NCBI GenBank assembly: GCA_002812745.2
Contig: NCSJ02000066.1
Span: 62,001-126,000 of the forward strand
Direction: 5' to 3'
DNA from: Scytalidium lignicola
Lineage: Eukaryota; Ascomycota; Leotiomycetes
Length of the DNA: 64,000 bases
A program made the translations under genes and the position numbers. Shown here in pieces: positions 11,042-21,839 of the stretch. The notes beneath the pieces were generated by a model that was given only the letters and a program-made list of their open reading frames with translations, did not search any database and was not told the DNA's origin. Position 1 is the first letter of the stretch. Each line of letters starts with the position of its first letter.

Positions 11042-11354
11042 TTAAATGTGTCATTCCAAGCCATATTCGTGTGAGGTCTTTTCTTATGCCTTTGACAATG
11101 TGATACTAAAAGTGATTTGCAGACGTCATACTTGGTAGGGGATGAAGGGGTGTCTAAGTTAGACCGTGCTATTTTGAATTGATACGTTGATGAACACCTT
11201 GCTATGGTTTAATTTCAATCATCCTGATACAAACTCGATAATCTGGACACACAACGACGAGAACTTCAATAATGCGGAGTCTGAAAGATACTACAGGAAT
11301 TCCCCGGCACCTTATTCTACAGTGTTACTACATGAGGTGACGAATATATTCTTT
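11042..11354. other. Convergent 3' region
   Basis: This holds the 3' flanks of the ATL and SDHAF2 genes. A 63-codon plus-strand frame (11187-11378) has no support. Confidence 0.5.
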
Positions 11355-12129
11355 TCAAGTCCGCGTAGGGTCGAATAATTTCGGCATAAATGCCATACCT
11401 TTCAATATATTTCAGCAGAGGATACTAAAATAGCATGGAATGATACTTACCACCACCGCTCACTTCTCTAGATCCCTCTTCAGACTCTCCATCAACAACA
11501 CCACCCGCAGAGCGTGACTTAACATGGCGTCTTAGCATAGCTAGGACCTCGCTACCCCTCCATCGCTCTGGCACTGGGCGATATGCTGGCTTGAATGTTC
11601 CTATGGTCTGGGCCCATTCTCCGCTCTTGGGCTGGACAATATTTTCGCTCTCCTTTCCGCCTTGAGCTGTCCCTTCTGTTGAATCCTTAGTTGGTGGCTC
11701 TTGAGTAGCCCAGTAATATATATCCCAGTCATTCTCATCTAAAAACCGATCATACTGATCCAATTGTTCAGGAGTCATCTTTCGTAGATAAGTATCGGCA
11801 AATGTAGACATCAAGAGATCGCTCTCAAGAGTGCCTCTCTTACGGCTTTGGTCTAGAAGCAGCTATCATTTAGCAAAGGTCCCACCTCTGAAGGTGTTGG
11901 CTTAAAATGGGTGCGAACATAATAATCTTGCTCTCATTGTTTCTGAATCCTCGCCAATTCGACGTAGTGGCTCAATCTTGAACTTCGCTCCTTGTAATTC
12001 TCCGACTTCCAACTCTCCTTTTGTGCTTTCTGAGCCATTCAACCGGTAAGATGTTATGGATATTGGCCTTTTGAAGAGCATTAAAGATCGCGTGGAGCGA
12101 ATACCAAGCCGAGCAGCTGACATCTTCAT
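11355..12129 (-). CDS. sdh5: Succinate dehydrogenase assembly factor 2 (SDHAF2/Sdh5)
   Basis: Exons are 12129-11919, 11852-11451 and 11398-11355, about 218 aa. The product flavinates or promotes FAD attachment to the succinate dehydrogenase flavoprotein in the mitochondrial matrix (family knowledge). The N-terminus is a basic presequence. The core, [20 protein letters not shown] then [15 protein letters not shown] and [15 protein letters not shown], is the Sdh5/SdhE signature. The first intron has an unusual donor (GTTCGC) but is required to restore RLLYQSRKRG. The last exon ([14 protein letters not shown], then stop) is inferred from a good GTAAGT..AAAG pair; without it the protein would end KYHSMLF. 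An 18-bp palindrome and a CACGTG site lie upstream. Confidence 0.92.
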
Positions 12130-12662
12130 TAATGAGAAACTTGAAGATGTTCTCGTGTTATGAAATATACTATAACCCCCAATTGAAACAGGATGTTGAC
12201 AAGGTCACCTGCTTTGTAAAAGCATCAAATTGATAATTGGTGATCCGTGCTCGGAACCTTTCGTACCTAGGTACGAAGGTACAGGTTGTTTACGTCATGA
12301 TGCTTGGTGAGTGGCGGCACGTGATCAGCGACTGACCCCTGAGTTGCCCCTTTTTTACAAAATTAATTAGAAGAACCTTACTTTGAAAATTGAAAACTCT
12401 TTGTATAGCTTTATAAGTCTCTGGAAAAGAAAATGTTATGAACTAATGTTGTAACTTTCGACATGCATTGATCGTCGGTAAGGGAAAGTGCACAGCATTC
12501 ATTTTAAACATAGCATTCATATACCCTAATGACCCAATTACAATGTAGGTACAATAATATAAATTCTTGCAATATCCTTTAAGATCCTTGCATGATTTGT
12601 AACTAGAAGTGCAGGCTTGCCAGGTTCACGTTACATATACTTCGGCATCTTGAGGTGAAAAG
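12130..12662. other. Intergenic: SDHAF2 promoter side
   Basis: This contains the 18-bp palindrome at 12260-12277 and GGCACGTGATC around 12316-12326. No gene is seen. Confidence 0.6.
12260..12277. repeat. 18-bp perfect palindrome
   Basis: TTCGTACCTAGGTACGAA reads the same on both strands and is extended by near-matching flanks (ACCT / AGGT). It sits about 130 bp upstream of the SDHAF2 start, so it may be a dimeric-factor site or a cruciform. Its function is unknown. Confidence 0.5.
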
Positions 12663-14513
12663 TCATGTATCTGCTTGAACATTCATGGATCCTGAACTAG
12701 ACGAGACGAAACGTGCTGGAGAGCTGTCAAAGTTATGGCTAGAGTCAGTAGTCACGATTCCTTGGTGGAGACTGGAAGAAGAGCCAAGTTTCTCATAGGC
12801 ATTATTAGTTCTCAAGGAGCGCTTGTCCAGTTGATTGACTTCGGGAGGCCTAAATCTTGAGGGTTCATCTTTATTACACGTCGAGAATTTCTGGACGTTA
12901 TGGGTCTCGTTCTTTCTCGTGCCGAAGACAAAGTTCATCCAAATCTGATCTAGACTGTCCTTCTCCGGTGTAAATGCGTCTTCTATAGTAACGGGATTCA
13001 ACTCTGCATCAATATTGGGGCAAGAATTTGGAGAAATTTCGTCACAAGTAAATGCATCGGTTTCTTGAAGTGGGTTTTCTGATATATTTTGGACACCCAT
13101 GTCCTTTCTTCGATGACACTGCTCTTGCGGACTGAAACCGGTAACACTCGACGGATTGTGAAATGGTGATTCAAACGTCCTCAAATTTGCTTCGTTCAAC
13201 TCATTTAAGGCTAGACTATTTTTGCCATTGGCCTGAAGAATACTCTGTTCAGGATCGAGTGATAACCCTTCTGATTCTCCAAGATCATCCTTTTCATAAT
13301 GATAATATCCAGACTCGCTCTCTTGTGTTCCTGCAGGAACAACCCAAGACTTCCACATCTCGTTCTCTAATATTTGAGAGCTTGGAACCACTGGTTGTGA
13401 CATGCCAATCTGTGGTACGTTGCTTCCAGAGGAAGTTGACGAAGGTGAGAGGATTAATCGAGATTTCCTTGCGCTGAGAGGAGCTGGGTGGTAAATTGAG
13501 GCTGGTGACGAAGACCTCGCGTGATTTTGACGGTCTTTATATGGGTCTGTCCTACTCTTTAAAGATAGGTATGAAGAAGGATTCTTCTGACTTGAAGAGC
13601 AGGACTTCCGAGTATGGGGTAGCAGCTCGTTATCTAGAAGCATAGTGTCTGATGAGACAGTATAGGACGACTGGGATTGATCTAATTGATGAACTTGAGC
13701 CGTAGTTAAGTGTGATCCGCTATGCAAGGAGCTAGAATTAGCACCGGCACGCACAACTCTTCCGCCAATATGTATTCTAACACTTGGATCTTGAGCGCTG
13801 ATTTCTCCCCTTTTTGGACTCCACGTGTTGATATTCCTATTTGTAAGTCCGAATAGGTTTTGATGAATGAAAGGAGAGCGGAATAGCCTCCGTTCTGTAT
13901 TGTGATATTGTGCTTGATGGCTACCTGTAAGCCTTCTCCTCTTGCCCACATTATAATCTTGTTCATGGGGAGCAAATTGGTGTGATAAAGGCTCCTGAGC
14001 GCTCATACCAACCCAATCTCTCTTATGAAGAAGTTTCTGCTTCTTGCGAACAATATTATCTTCTGCATACGAGGCACCCTCCTTCAGGGTTTTGTTTGAT
14101 GTTTCGAGGTTATCATTTTTTTGCCATGGTAGCGGGGTTGCACTGTATAAATCATCATCCGGAATTCTGTTTATCTTGTTCCTTTTTATAGGCGACGAGG
14201 CGTGTAATTCTTTGTATGAGTGTTTTGTCACTTCTAAATGGCCAGTATTGTCAGGTTCGTGGGACTCTGTTGGTAGAAGGCTCTGAACATCAGGATAGAT
14301 CCTTTTAACTGAGTGCTGATGTGGCCTCTGAATATCGTCCAAATTTGTGCATACGTCGACATCATGGAGGGCGGACCATTTGTGTGGGCTCACTTTTTGG
14401 GACACACTTCGAAATTTGTTCTGTACTTTGGCAAAATGTTGCCTTTGTTGGGCAGTCAAAGTTCCCTTCGTTCTTCGATAATGCCTAGAGAGGCGGCCGC
14501 CAGTCCAGTTCAT
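12663..14513 (-). CDS. Uncharacterised fungal protein
   Basis: This is a single long frame of 616 aa from the first ATG (14513); the frame extends to 14618 only through a GTG. It opens with a basic conserved-looking segment (MNWTGGRLSRHYRRTKGTLT, then QQRQHFAKVQNKFRS), a kind of N-terminus I associate with uncharacterised ascomycete nuclear proteins. The rest is low in hydrophobics, rich in Ser, Asn, His and Gln, with basic patches such as KKQKLLHKRDW and KRRRLTG that could act as nuclear localisation signals. There are no membrane segments and no catalytic motif. It is probably a largely disordered nuclear protein (inference). Confidence 0.7.
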   Translation of the reverse strand: MNWTGGRLSRHYRRTKGTLTAQQRQHFAKVQNKFRSVSQKVSPHKWSALHDVDVCTNLDDIQRPHQHSVKRIYPDVQSLLPTESHEPDNTGHLEVTKHSYKELHASSPIKRNKINRIPDDDLYSATPLPWQKNDNLETSNKTLKEGASYAEDNIVRKKQKLLHKRDWVGMSAQEPLSHQFAPHEQDYNVGKRRRLTGSHQAQYHNTERRLFRSPFIHQNLFGLTNRNINTWSPKRGEISAQDPSVRIHIGGRVVRAGANSSSLHSGSHLTTAQVHQLDQSQSSYTVSSDTMLLDNELLPHTRKSCSSSQKNPSSYLSLKSRTDPYKDRQNHARSSSPASIYHPAPLSARKSRLILSPSSTSSGSNVPQIGMSQPVVPSSQILENEMWKSWVVPAGTQESESGYYHYEKDDLGESEGLSLDPEQSILQANGKNSLALNELNEANLRTFESPFHNPSSVTGFSPQEQCHRRKDMGVQNISENPLQETDAFTCDEISPNSCPNIDAELNPVTIEDAFTPEKDSLDQIWMNFVFGTRKNETHNVQKFSTCNKDEPSRFRPPEVNQLDKRSLRTNNAYEKLGSSSSLHQGIVTTDSSHNFDSSPARFVSSSSGSMNVQADT

Positions 14514-15103
14514 TGAATTGAGACTTTGTTTGGTAGAAAAGCTAGCAGAGGTTTCGGAGAGGAGGAGAGGAATATCAAGCTTAAAATGGAAAATATATGG
14601 AGTTAAATCTGAGTCCACGGCGCAGAAGTTGATGGAATGATCTAAGAGAATAAATAGGTTGGTCAGACACTACCAGCTAATCGAAACGTCAGTTAGTATG
14701 GTCCTATGCTTACCACGACTCTCCCCTTTTCTAATCCATTTTTATAAGAAAGGAATAATTTTTTTATTGAACAGTGTATAATAGAGATTCCTGAGTGGTA
14801 TTGGTGTGCGGTTAACGTATTTCCCGCGAATGCATTCCCTAGAGAGCCTTGAGACCTCAGTATGTCATCAACAGCCGCCGAATAATGCCCCGATCTGCAT
14901 AATACAAAAAACCAAAACTACGTTGATAGAGAAATGTGATTTGGCATATATTTAGTATACCATTTATGTAGATGCGATCATTAGGCTTCTTGAGTTTAAG
15001 AGGCACACGGTTACGCAAATCAACTGGCACGTACCTAAGTTTGAAAGAAACGTTGATTTCTAGTATCACAGCCCACGGTATCTTAAGGGTATCTTTTTTT
15101 TTT
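14514..15103. other. Intergenic
   Basis: This lies between two minus-strand genes. A 70-codon minus-strand frame (14857-15069) is not convincing. Nothing else is recognised. Confidence 0.5.
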
Positions 15104-17164
15104 TCAACCTAAACGCCTCCTCACAAACTCAGTCCATATCCCGAAATCCTCGGTAATTTCCAGCATCTTGCTCAGGTCCTCTCTAGTTAATGCCCGCCAT
15201 TTCCCACCGCCAGCTGCACCATTGGTTTGTTTGTCATTTAGTATATTTTCTGAGACTACCTCCACCACGCCATTTAATTTGATGTCAAAAGTTATATTCG
15301 CTGTTCTGTCCTTAAATGGAAAGACTAGTTGCAGACGTGGAACAGGTTGGGTTGTCAGTGATACATCAATTGAAAGACCAGACGTATTTAAACTTGACGT
15401 TTCGGACATGAACTCCGCAAACTGGTCCCTATTACTTGTGTCTTCGTCTTTCTTTTGCGTCTCCTGCGAGAAAACTGGCACATCAGGACCGAAGCTCGTT
15501 CTGAGCAGAGTTGATAGAAGTGCATACTGGCGTAGAGATGGAATAATCTCTATAAGCTGACTCGGATGTGAGAACGGCAATTCTGTTAATTTTCGACCGT
15601 AATCAATCTTCTCGATAAATAATGTATTTTTATGTTTAGCCGTAGATTTTTGTCCATCTTTGGAGAAGACAGGAGTTACGGTTTGCCTTTTGATCTTCCT
15701 TGGCTCTCCGGGCTCGATCCTTTCGTCTAGACCAGGAGGGAAACACAGCTCATCAAAAGTACTTGTTTGATACGGATCCAAAGGCGCACCGACATGCCCG
15801 TATATCTCCATTGCGACGGCATATGGAATAACAAGCGGTGGATTAAACTTAGCTACGAATATGACTTCCGGATATTTAGGATTAGACTGATCTATGCCTT
15901 CCATAGCGTTAGGTTTTGTAGGATCCGAAGTAGAAAGCAGAGTATTTTCTGGTTGTTGCCAATCAAGGATCGGGCCAGCAGGCTGCATGAAAATCTCCTC
16001 ATCCTGGGCGTTTGGCTTTACAATATCCGCAGATATCCATTTGTCTGAAACCCGCACTGGAGGGTACACCAAACCAGGTGAAGAGCTACACCCAATCAAG
16101 AGTGACCACCGCTTCTGCTCTTCTTCCTTGGTTCTTTGTGATATTCGACGCTTCTCTTGCCAATAGTCGAGACTTAATCCTAGCCTATCTCTTGCATGCA
16201 TTGCTGGCTCCCCACTCTTCGTACACATTGACGTTCGAGCAATGAATTCTTCATCTTTCCCTACCATATCTTCCTGCTCTGCCAATCTTGATAGTTCCCA
16301 CTTGTGCAGTCTCTCCAGACTTTCATAAATACCAGCAATTGCCTCGTGGCAATTTAAACCAGGACCACTCAACTTGTCCAACGTTGCGAAGCGCTCTAAA
16401 TTCGCAGCAAATCGATCTAGCATTTTTGTGAGGGGGCTTTCATTCGGTCCAAACTGTAAATCTCGAAGGAGAATATTCTCCGCCTTGACCGTATGCTTCG
16501 TGACAATCTCTGCAGAATCGGGGAATGTCAGAGCCACTTTCTCTACAGCGTCGTCTTTGAAGTCAATATCTAGAGCCAAGGCAGTCCCAGCGATAATCAA
16601 TGTCCCAGTGTTCCCTCCTGTACTGATTTGACCCTGCCAAAAGGCATCTAGCCCTAATCTTTTGGCCAATCTCTCAACCCCAGGTTCACTCAGGCGTCCC
16701 TTATTAGACTGTAAAGAAAAGAAGGAAAGAGTCAGTGAATATGCACTAAAATCCCAGATATCAACACAAACCTTCAGAATGCCCAAAACCTGCTGTAATT
16801 TCCTCTGGCGATCATCGTCGTTGGTTCTACCACCCATAGAACCCAGTGTTCCCAAGCCCGATGCTCCTATTCCGTCAAGTCCCAAGTCTGTAAGACCAGG
16901 TACTCCTAGAGCCATCGCTGCAGAAGGGCTATCATACACTCCACCAAACGAGGAGTTCGTTGGGTGACCACCACCGCTTGGGTATCCATATATAGTATTC
17001 GAGTTGGCGGGCGACTTTTTGACCTGTTGTGGTGACGGCACAACCGACCGCGGTCCATGTGGAGAGAAAGCTAGATGTGGATTTGAAGTTGAGAAGGGTG
17101 TCGACACTGGAGGCGTTGCTACCGCCTGCTGAGAGACATGCTTGCCTGGTGTAGGAGTTGCCAT
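15104..17164 (-). CDS. med1: Mediator of RNA polymerase II transcription subunit 1
   Basis: Exon 1 is 17164-16772 and exon 2 is 16708-15104. The 63-nt intron (GTTTGT..ACAG) is a multiple of three and in frame, so it can be missed by simple frame finding; with it removed the protein is 665 aa. The N-terminal ~100 residues are Pro/Ser/Gly-rich. Next come RQRKLQQVLGILK joined to SNKGRLSEPGVERLAKRLGL, typical of the Med1 domain, and a long domain with repeated alpha/beta segments. Med1 belongs to the Mediator middle module, linking activators to RNA polymerase II in the nucleus. The start is the first ATG. The C-terminal EDLSKMLEITEDFGIWTEFV resembles other fungal Med1 proteins. Confidence 0.88.
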   Translation of the reverse strand: MATPTPGKHVSQQAVATPPVSTPFSTSNPHLAFSPHGPRSVVPSPQQVKKSPANSNTIYGYPSGGGHPTNSSFGGVYDSPSAAMALGVPGLTDLGLDGIGASGLGTLGSMGGRTNDDDRQRKLQQVLGILKVCVDIWDFSAYSLTLSFFSLQSNKGRLSEPGVERLAKRLGLDAFWQGQISTGGNTGTLIIAGTALALDIDFKDDAVEKVALTFPDSAEIVTKHTVKAENILLRDLQFGPNESPLTKMLDRFAANLERFATLDKLSGPGLNCHEAIAGIYESLERLHKWELSRLAEQEDMVGKDEEFIARTSMCTKSGEPAMHARDRLGLSLDYWQEKRRISQRTKEEEQKRWSLLIGCSSSPGLVYPPVRVSDKWISADIVKPNAQDEEIFMQPAGPILDWQQPENTLLSTSDPTKPNAMEGIDQSNPKYPEVIFVAKFNPPLVIPYAVAMEIYGHVGAPLDPYQTSTFDELCFPPGLDERIEPGEPRKIKRQTVTPVFSKDGQKSTAKHKNTLFIEKIDYGRKLTELPFSHPSQLIEIIPSLRQYALLSTLLRTSFGPDVPVFSQETQKKDEDTSNRDQFAEFMSETSSLNTSGLSIDVSLTTQPVPRLQLVFPFKDRTANITFDIKLNGVVEVVSENILNDKQTNGAAGGGKWRALTREDLSKMLEITEDFGIWTEFVRRRLG

Positions 17165-17614
17165 TATGAAGGATTAGGTGTTATATAACTAGCCTGTGAA
17201 TGAGCGAAGATAGCATTCTTTATTCAGAGCTCGCTGGATAGGCTCTTTGCGGCTTGAGCGAGTTATAGAGAACCATTGGCTGATTACAACATATAGAATA
17301 TCTTTTCGCTGTAGTATTGCGACTCTGATGAGCTCCACGATGGTCAATTGTCCAAAATAGTCTTGTATAGTTCCTGGAATGCGGATCGCGAATGTGAGTA
17401 GAAGTGAAAGCCGCGGCCCACAAGCATCAGCCAATCACAAGCCGATATAAGTATGTTTACCTTTACTAAGCATAGTTAATTTGAGGAACGACCCTTAAAG
17501 AAAATACGAGGGCATTCATAAAACGAGTCAAAGAAGAAAGAAATTTTATTATTACTAAACCGGGACTCTTATTAAAACACTATTGGAGGGTTAATTGTAA
17601 TTGTGGCTAAGCAC
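17165..17614. other. Intergenic
   Basis: This is the upstream region of med1 and the 3' flank of the next minus-strand gene. No gene is supported. Confidence 0.5.
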
Positions 17615-18775
17615 TTAATTTTGAACCTTTGAAAGCTTCTGTGGCGCCTTTGCCTCCTTCTGCCGCCATAGCAGATATTCCAACCGTTGCTGGATAGTCG
17701 TTGCATGTCTTTTCCGGCCGTCAATTTGGGGTACCGCCTTGAGCTCTCCAGTTAAGGGGAAACCCTTTTTGAACGATGCCATTAAACTCCTAGCATAGAC
17801 ATGATCTAAGACATACGTAACATGTCCATGACCCTCATCACTTAGGGCGGGTTGGACATGATTAGTAGCAGATTGTGGTCTGTTCCACTGTCTAGTATTT
17901 TCATACTGGTACTGGTGGTTGATTTGGCAATGACTGTCTCTTATCAACCAGTTTTGCGTTGAAGGAATTCCAACGTATTGATACATCTCTTGTTGGAATG
18001 GCTGGTGCTGAAACAATCTTGGTGGATATTTTCCCGGTAGAATTACTTGAGATGGGAGCATCTCTGTCTGGGACATAGTATAGACTGGGCCTTGCTCCGA
18101 TGGGAACATTCCTCTATGCGAGTAGAACTCTGGAGCATTAGGGTTAAACGCACTGCCACAACGTGGAACTGTGGACTCCGTATCCTTGATGTCCTCTTTA
18201 CCACTACTGGGGGTCGCTAGCTCTGACGTAGATTCTGCTGATGGTAGAGAGGTCTCCTCTTTCAATGCAGCTCTCAGGACTTGAAGTTTCTTTACATCAT
18301 TCTTTTTCAAATGATCGATAATTTTGAGACATTCTTGGACACCATCCTTCGGGTCGTCGTGTCTAGTCCAGTTGACAGATGCGTATTTAGGTCGGCGCTT
18401 GGCTACACCTTGGGCTATAATGGCTGGATCTCTCTTCGTCTCTACTGAATTTTGACTATTATCGGTATGCCGAAGTGGATAATTCTTAATAGATGCTCTG
18501 ATTTTGGACTCCAGGCTAATTCGCTCACTCTCTTCCATATTCTCTTTGACCTTTATCAGCTCTGCTGGTGGAGTTGGCTTCTTCTTCCCTATCGAATGGG
18601 AAATATCCTGGTGCTGTTCATTTTTTACCATTTCTAAATGAGTACTAGCATTTCCTAGTCTTGAGACTGAGCTCGAGTCGTAAGCTTTGGTAGCAGGGTG
18701 CGCTCGAGGTCGATTTAACCAGGGGTTTGATTTTGTAATATTCCCTAATGGGATTCTATCCTCAGAAGGGATCAT
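17615..18775 (-). CDS. Uncharacterised fungal protein
   Basis: This is an intronless frame of 386 aa with a clear ATG at 18775. It is hydrophilic, with a basic middle (KRRPKYASVNWTRHDDP) followed by a helix-like segment (QECLKIIDHLKKNDVKKLQV), a Gln/Tyr/Pro-rich region, and a C-terminus ending with HATTIQQRLEYLLWRQKEAK. I do not recognise a named family. It looks like a conserved ascomycete protein of unknown role. Only 40 bp separate its start from the ATG of a small divergent frame. Confidence 0.65.
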   Translation of the reverse strand: MIPSEDRIPLGNITKSNPWLNRPRAHPATKAYDSSSVSRLGNASTHLEMVKNEQHQDISHSIGKKKPTPPAELIKVKENMEESERISLESKIRASIKNYPLRHTDNSQNSVETKRDPAIIAQGVAKRRPKYASVNWTRHDDPKDGVQECLKIIDHLKKNDVKKLQVLRAALKEETSLPSAESTSELATPSSGKEDIKDTESTVPRCGSAFNPNAPEFYSHRGMFPSEQGPVYTMSQTEMLPSQVILPGKYPPRLFQHQPFQQEMYQYVGIPSTQNWLIRDSHCQINHQYQYENTRQWNRPQSATNHVQPALSDEGHGHVTYVLDHVYARSLMASFKKGFPLTGELKAVPQIDGRKRHATTIQQRLEYLLWRQKEAKAPQKLSKVQN

Positions 18776-18815
18776 GGCGCACTCGAAAAACTCGGATTAG
18801 ATACAGTAGAATATT

Positions 18816-19040
18816 ATGGATCAATCTTCTCAAGCACATTATGTTAGTACTGTAGTAACACATCTAAGAAACTACATACTCAGCAAAGGTATTGCTATCT
18901 CGAAATTTCAACTCGAATCGCTGATGACGGCTGGAACCTGGCTAAGACAGAATCGAAAATATGATAACGCTGCATCTGATGTCTTTAAAGAGCTCAACAG
19001 GTCTGTATTTTCGACTTCGCTAGGTTGGTTTACGTTGTGA
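18816..19040 (+). CDS. Small hypothetical protein
   Basis: This is a 74-codon frame with an ATG, divergent from the preceding gene at 40 bp. The first 62 residues are amphipathic and helix-like (HLRNYILSKGIAISKFQLES). A GTCTGT donor at 19000 and an acctag acceptor at about 19044 would end the protein right after ELNR, so its C-terminus is uncertain. I recognise no family. It may be a genuine short gene or chance. Confidence 0.3.
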   Translation: MDQSSQAHYVSTVVTHLRNYILSKGIAISKFQLESLMTAGTWLRQNRKYDNAASDVFKELNRSVFSTSLGWFTL

Positions 19041-19235
19041 CCTAGGTAGAATCAAGAAATTGGAATGTGGGGAAGGAGCAGTTCTAAGAGGTGCCAGAAA
19101 CGGCAAGAGCCACTTGGTGAGAAATGATATTTCCAATACGCTTTCATTATAGAAATAAAGTACGCTACATTGCAGATATGCAAATTTGATGCTTTACAGA
19201 ACCCAAACTCCTGACAAGAAAGAGAGATGAGATTC

Positions 19236-20578
19236 TTAAACACCCGCCGCATGAGCACCAATGTAAGCCCCAAACGCAGCCTATAGGAGTTAGCGTGATA
19301 GAGCAGGAGTTCAATAGATGCGAAACATACCGGATTTCTCGTCTGAAGAAAGACAGTCCCAGGTCCTGTGAATTTGCACACCAGGCCTTCTGCTGAGGAC
19401 ATGCCAGAAATTATACCACCCGAAGCAATACGCTCAAGGATATATTTTGTATTCCAAGCGACTAAATGACCGTTGTCGACAACATATCGTTCGCCATCCA
19501 CAAGCTATTACCGAATATTAGCAAGACCATCAAATGATCTCAGGTACCGGACTCCTACATACATCCTTCCTGATGATAGCTCCAAAGCTGGTAATCCATA
19601 ACAGGCCGTTCCCACTTATCTTATAGACAAACAAGCCTTCCCCAGAGAACATCGCTTTTCCAATTCCCTGTCTTTTGTAGTCCTTTAAAACGCCTTGTGT
19701 ACAGGCTAAGAAAGCATCGCGGCCAACAGACCATTGGTCATCCCCGGAGAGACGGATGCTTGTGATGTCGCCTAAGAAGGGCGGAGCAAGGAGTAGTTCT
19801 CCTGGACCGGTAAATGTTGAATGTGTCATCTCACCTCCAATCATCAACTTTTTCATTGAGAACTTAATGGCTCCCTTAAGGGTCATAGTGGGGGTCATAG
19901 CAATCATTGCACCTAAATTTTTTATTACTCATCCGCATATGGTATAGCAGAAATCTTTAAGATTTACCTGGCTTGGCTGATAATGGACATCCGATTGCGA
20001 GCTGTATTGTCAGGATCGTATTGGAGTCTCTGTGGCTGATTCTGAAGCTCCCCCCATTAAATGTTCCGACGTCATCTTGCGTTGTGCTAGCTCCGACGAA
20101 ATGTTCTGCAGGAGCAGCTCCGTGGTCTAAAGCTGCTTTATCATTGGTATCAAACCCTCCTTTCTCTTGGGGGTAGCTGCCAGCAGCAGAATGCGGCGCT
20201 TGATATTCAGGAAGTCCTGCTGGTGTGGCAGGAGGCGGAGTTGCAGCCGGCTGTTGCTGATATGACGTTCTGTGAGAAAAATTCGGTGGAGGAGATTGAT
20301 ACTGTTGTTGGCTCTGGGGTTGTTGCGCTTGTGGAGGAGGTGGGTATGCAGTTTGCTGGGGCGGGGTCGGTTGTGGAGGAGGAGGATAATAATGAGCATG
20401 ACTGGTTTGCGTTGGAGGGGGAGAAGTGGGTGGTGGAGCATAATATTGCTGCTGCTGCTGGCCTAAACAAGAAATTGAGCTCCGGAATAGGGTTAAAATT
20501 CGAGAAATACCTACCACTACTGGCATTGCCTGGAGGAGCTTTGTTGGCGTTAGCTGGTGTTATGTACGTGGAGCTCAT
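19236..20578 (-). CDS. AIM24-family protein (DUF124, TRAP-like fold)
   Basis: Five exons (20578-20515, 20462-19968, 19912-19563, 19504-19331, 19280-19236) give about 375 aa. After [20 protein letters not shown] comes a Gln/Pro/Tyr-rich low-complexity region of ~80 residues. The AIM24/DUF124 domain follows: [19 protein letters not shown], then [20 protein letters not shown], then [19 protein letters not shown], then [10 protein letters not shown] joined to [14 protein letters not shown]. Yeast Aim24 is mitochondrial and affects inner membrane organisation, but this Pro/Gln-headed paralogue lacks an obvious presequence and may be cytosolic (inference). All four introns are 50-58 nt with in-phase borders. 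The microsatellite-like CAG/CAA run encodes the Gln stretch. Confidence 0.88.
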
Positions 20579-21839
20579 AAGCCATCAACACTTACGAGGG
20601 TAATAGGCAGACATAGCGACTATAGTAAAAATAGACAATAAATAAGTCTAGAATAATTGATATCGGAGAGATATATCAATTGTGCTTCCAGAGCACAATG
20701 CTTCGAGGTGGTGTGCTCGTCGAGCTGCATCCGTCAGCACCATTCTCTCCACCGTGCTTGGGAGCTTACAACAGCCTTGTCACTGGACCCCGCACTATCT
20801 GGAATTGACTTACGACTTCTTGAAGCTCGATGCTATCACGGAAATGATGCTAAACCAAAATGTTGATGAAAATGATGAATCCCGAAGCCTCCAGAGAGTT
20901 GAGGTAACTAACAGGAGTTCTGCGACCACCAAATCTGTTGGAAAAAAGAGTCCTCGGCGTGCTCTTTTATGACCCCTCAGCCTTTATCGTTAGCGCGGGC
21001 CTGCAGCCGTTGCTTGCGTGTGTATCTATTTTGAGGATCCCGCCCAGGGCCAAGAGCCTCAGTGAGGGGATGTGTAGACCAATGGGGAGCATGCAATGTC
21101 CTAAGCCTGGTTGGTCTGTGGAGAATCAGATGTGAGTGGCCGAGCTTTGGGCGCTTAGAACACCCGTCCATTATTTCATTGGCTCGATTGGGTACACCCA
21201 AGCTCTATCTGCTCTCTCATTCGCATCAATACCTCCGTAATGCCTTGCCAACAGAGACGTAGATATACATGTGTTCTGAATTGGATATTATTCAAGATTT
21301 TATCTAGTTTTTCGAACATGCTCGATTTATTGCTCGTGTATTGAGTATCCCTGATTCACCGAGTACTTTTGTTAAACAAATTTGTTGGATTTGTCTAAGT
21401 GGTTGATAACCTAGACTTGGATGCTGCACATATATCCACGAATGCCTTGTAGCAGCTCTTCCCACTTATTGAGCTGTCAGTTTTTAGACTACGTAATACT
21501 CCGTAATTATCGTAGAAATTGGAGAAGTAGTTTGATTTATGCATAAATTAGCATAAGATGGATAACTAACGCCAGTTAAGCTACAGTACGTAAGTACCGT
21601 ATTGTATTCCCAGTAGACAAGGATGGCATTCTAGGGTCGTCCCTTACTATGTTAGCGACTCAAGCTAAATCGGCTCCTCTGCTGAAAAGTTCAGTTAATT
21701 AAGTACTAATGAAGTTGGCATGAGTTCCGTATTATAAGTATTGTTTACCCCTACAGTTATGTTGAAGAGATTCCAACGCCTCTGTCATCCTGTACTCACA
21801 AGTCAGACCAAACACCAGGTTCTTGTAGCAACAACTAGC
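20579..21839. other. Intergenic, no clear gene
   Basis: Short frames occur (for example plus 20682-20972), but none is recognisable. A GTACGTAAGTAC 12-mer at 21586-21597 recurs at 49258 and, inverted, at 49184. The region may include decayed sequence linked to the neighbouring pseudogene. Confidence 0.4.

Noticed and set aside
20207..20603. Frames opposite and beside the AIM24 Pro/Gln region
   Set aside because: Low-complexity repeats give open frames in several phases; only the AIM24 frame continues through correct splice phases.
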